Source of the DNA: Lachnospiraceae bacterium
Lineage (GTDB): Bacteria > Bacillota > Clostridia > Lachnospirales > Lachnospiraceae
DNA length: 64,000 nt
NCBI GenBank assembly: GCA_900759665.1
Contig: CAAEWE010000058.1
Span: 13,729-77,728 of the forward strand
Reading direction: 5' to 3'
Positions 63,560-64,000 of the stretch are shown piece after piece. Each line of letters starts with the position of its first letter. Within the stretch, counting starts at the first letter, position 1. Under the pieces are notes generated by a model, which did not search any database, was not told the DNA's origin, and saw only the letters and a list, made by a program, of their open reading frames with translations. The position numbers were made by a program, and so were the translations under genes.

Positions 63560-64000
63560 CCCATAAGGTCTGCAAACCATCCCAATGATCACACAAAATC
63601 CCATAATATTTCTTATGTCTCATGACTTTGTAAATGATTTTTGCTTTTAGGTATTTGAACTGTCCGGGGGATGTGTCTGAAAATTGTCTTGTCGCCCTAC
63701 GGCTTTCGAAAAATCTAAATGCTTTGCTGTTTCGATGTTTGATGAACGTGTCTTCCCGTACTCGCCTCAGGGTGGAATTCGGGTGTTTCGAGGGCACTTG
63801 CGCTCGCCACTACTTGCATCCTGTTTTATAGGATGCTATGTAGTGCTGCGTAGCGCATTGTAGCGGAAGCGTGCCCACCGAAACAGCTGAGTCCACCCTG
63901 GAGGCTCAGTCGTCCAGACACGTATTCATCGAAACATTGCAAAGCAAAGATTTTTCAGAAAACCTAGCGATCTGCGTCAATTTTCAGATCACAGCCTCCC
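63560..64000. repeat. long imperfect palindrome at the right edge
   Basis: Centred near 63826, the two sides pair in nested fashion: GCATCC/GGATGC (63816-63821 with 63831-63836), CACTAC/GTAGTG, GGGCAC/GTGCCC (63792 and 63871), TGTTTCG/CGAAACA, CAGGGTGGA/TCCACCCTG (63768 and 63892), ACGTGTCT/AGACACGT, CTTTGC/GCAAAG and CTGAAAATTG-like arms out to 63673 and 63984. It may run past the window. Any short frame through it is unlikely to be coding. It could be a MITE-like repeat or a large structured RNA. Confidence 0.65.

Noticed and set aside
63546..63797. 83-residue frame (IKHRNSKAFRFFESRR...) within the right-edge palindrome
   Set aside because: It is a translation of the repeat with no SD and no domain; base pairing explains the sequence better than coding.
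1..64000. CRISPR arrays, tRNA or rRNA genes, integrases, IS transposases
   Set aside because: I looked for evenly spaced repeats, tRNA-like folds with CCA-end signals and recombinase motifs, and saw none that were convincing.

Overview
The window looks like a chromosomal segment of a spore-forming gut Lachnospiraceae (Clostridia). It carries spo0A, spoIVB, the full spoIIIAA-AH operon, a recN/tlyA/dxs/xseAB/nusB/asp23 block in Firmicutes order, SD-led genes, and GC-richer housekeeping DNA broken by an AT-rich accessory stretch. I cannot name the species. Almost everything from 0 to 57.6 kb is on the minus strand; the last 6 kb is mostly plus.

Layout. 0.2-4.6 kb: alpha/beta hydrolase, RsuA-type pseudouridine synthase, glycogen synthase, Spo0A. 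4.8-12.3 kb: phosphate genes in two units (Na/Pi transporter-phoB-phoR, and pstA-pstB-phoU), with a cloverleaf repeat and a frameshifted small gene between them. 12.3-13.8 kb: HigBA-like toxin-antitoxin pair. 13.9-17.3 kb: operon of a secreted CHAP protein, a protein ending in four VYASP repeats, and a radical SAM/SPASM enzyme. 17.6-28.3 kb: AT-rich island with a Sel1-repeat gene and a long tightly packed minus-strand gene chain. 28.3-32.2 kb: small repeat protein, GltS, TAXI binding protein, CmpB-type membrane protein. 32.4-34.5 kb: pstC and pstS. 34.5-39.4 kb: siroheme synthase domain, Na/Ca exchanger, spoIVB, recN. 39.5-44.4 kb: giant Big_2 surface protein. 44.5-52.3 kb: yebC, nadK, tlyA, dxs, ispA, xseB, xseA, nusB, asp23. 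52.4-57.6 kb: spoIIIA operon. 57.8-63.3 kb: sugar isomerase, xylulokinase, YoaK protein, small protein, cysK. The right edge is a long imperfect palindrome.

Most interesting parts. (1) The chain at 27.8-18.7 kb encodes a membrane-anchored protein, an SPFH-SHOCT protein, a zinc-ribbon/TIR protein with membrane segments, a HerA-like ATPase, a very acidic protein and a DNA/RNA non-specific nuclease, followed by a PqqD-like protein, a radical SAM/SPASM enzyme, an easily missed 41-residue Cys-containing peptide and an unknown 145-residue protein. The first part resembles a conflict or defence system, the second a RiPP cluster. The acidic ORF and the nuclease ORF are joined in the -1 frame by an A9G run holding the slippery heptamer A AAA AAG, so they may be one protein made by frameshifting or a phase-variable locus. 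(2) The VYASP protein next to its own radical SAM enzyme looks like a multi-core modification substrate. (3) The pst operon is split into pstSC and pstAB-phoU 20 kb apart, yet both halves carry nearly the same 40-bp Pho-box array, -10 and 5' hairpin; the phosphate block itself sits between spoIVB and spo0A, which are neighbours in many spore-formers.

All functional names come from recognising motifs in the sequence by eye. No database search was run.
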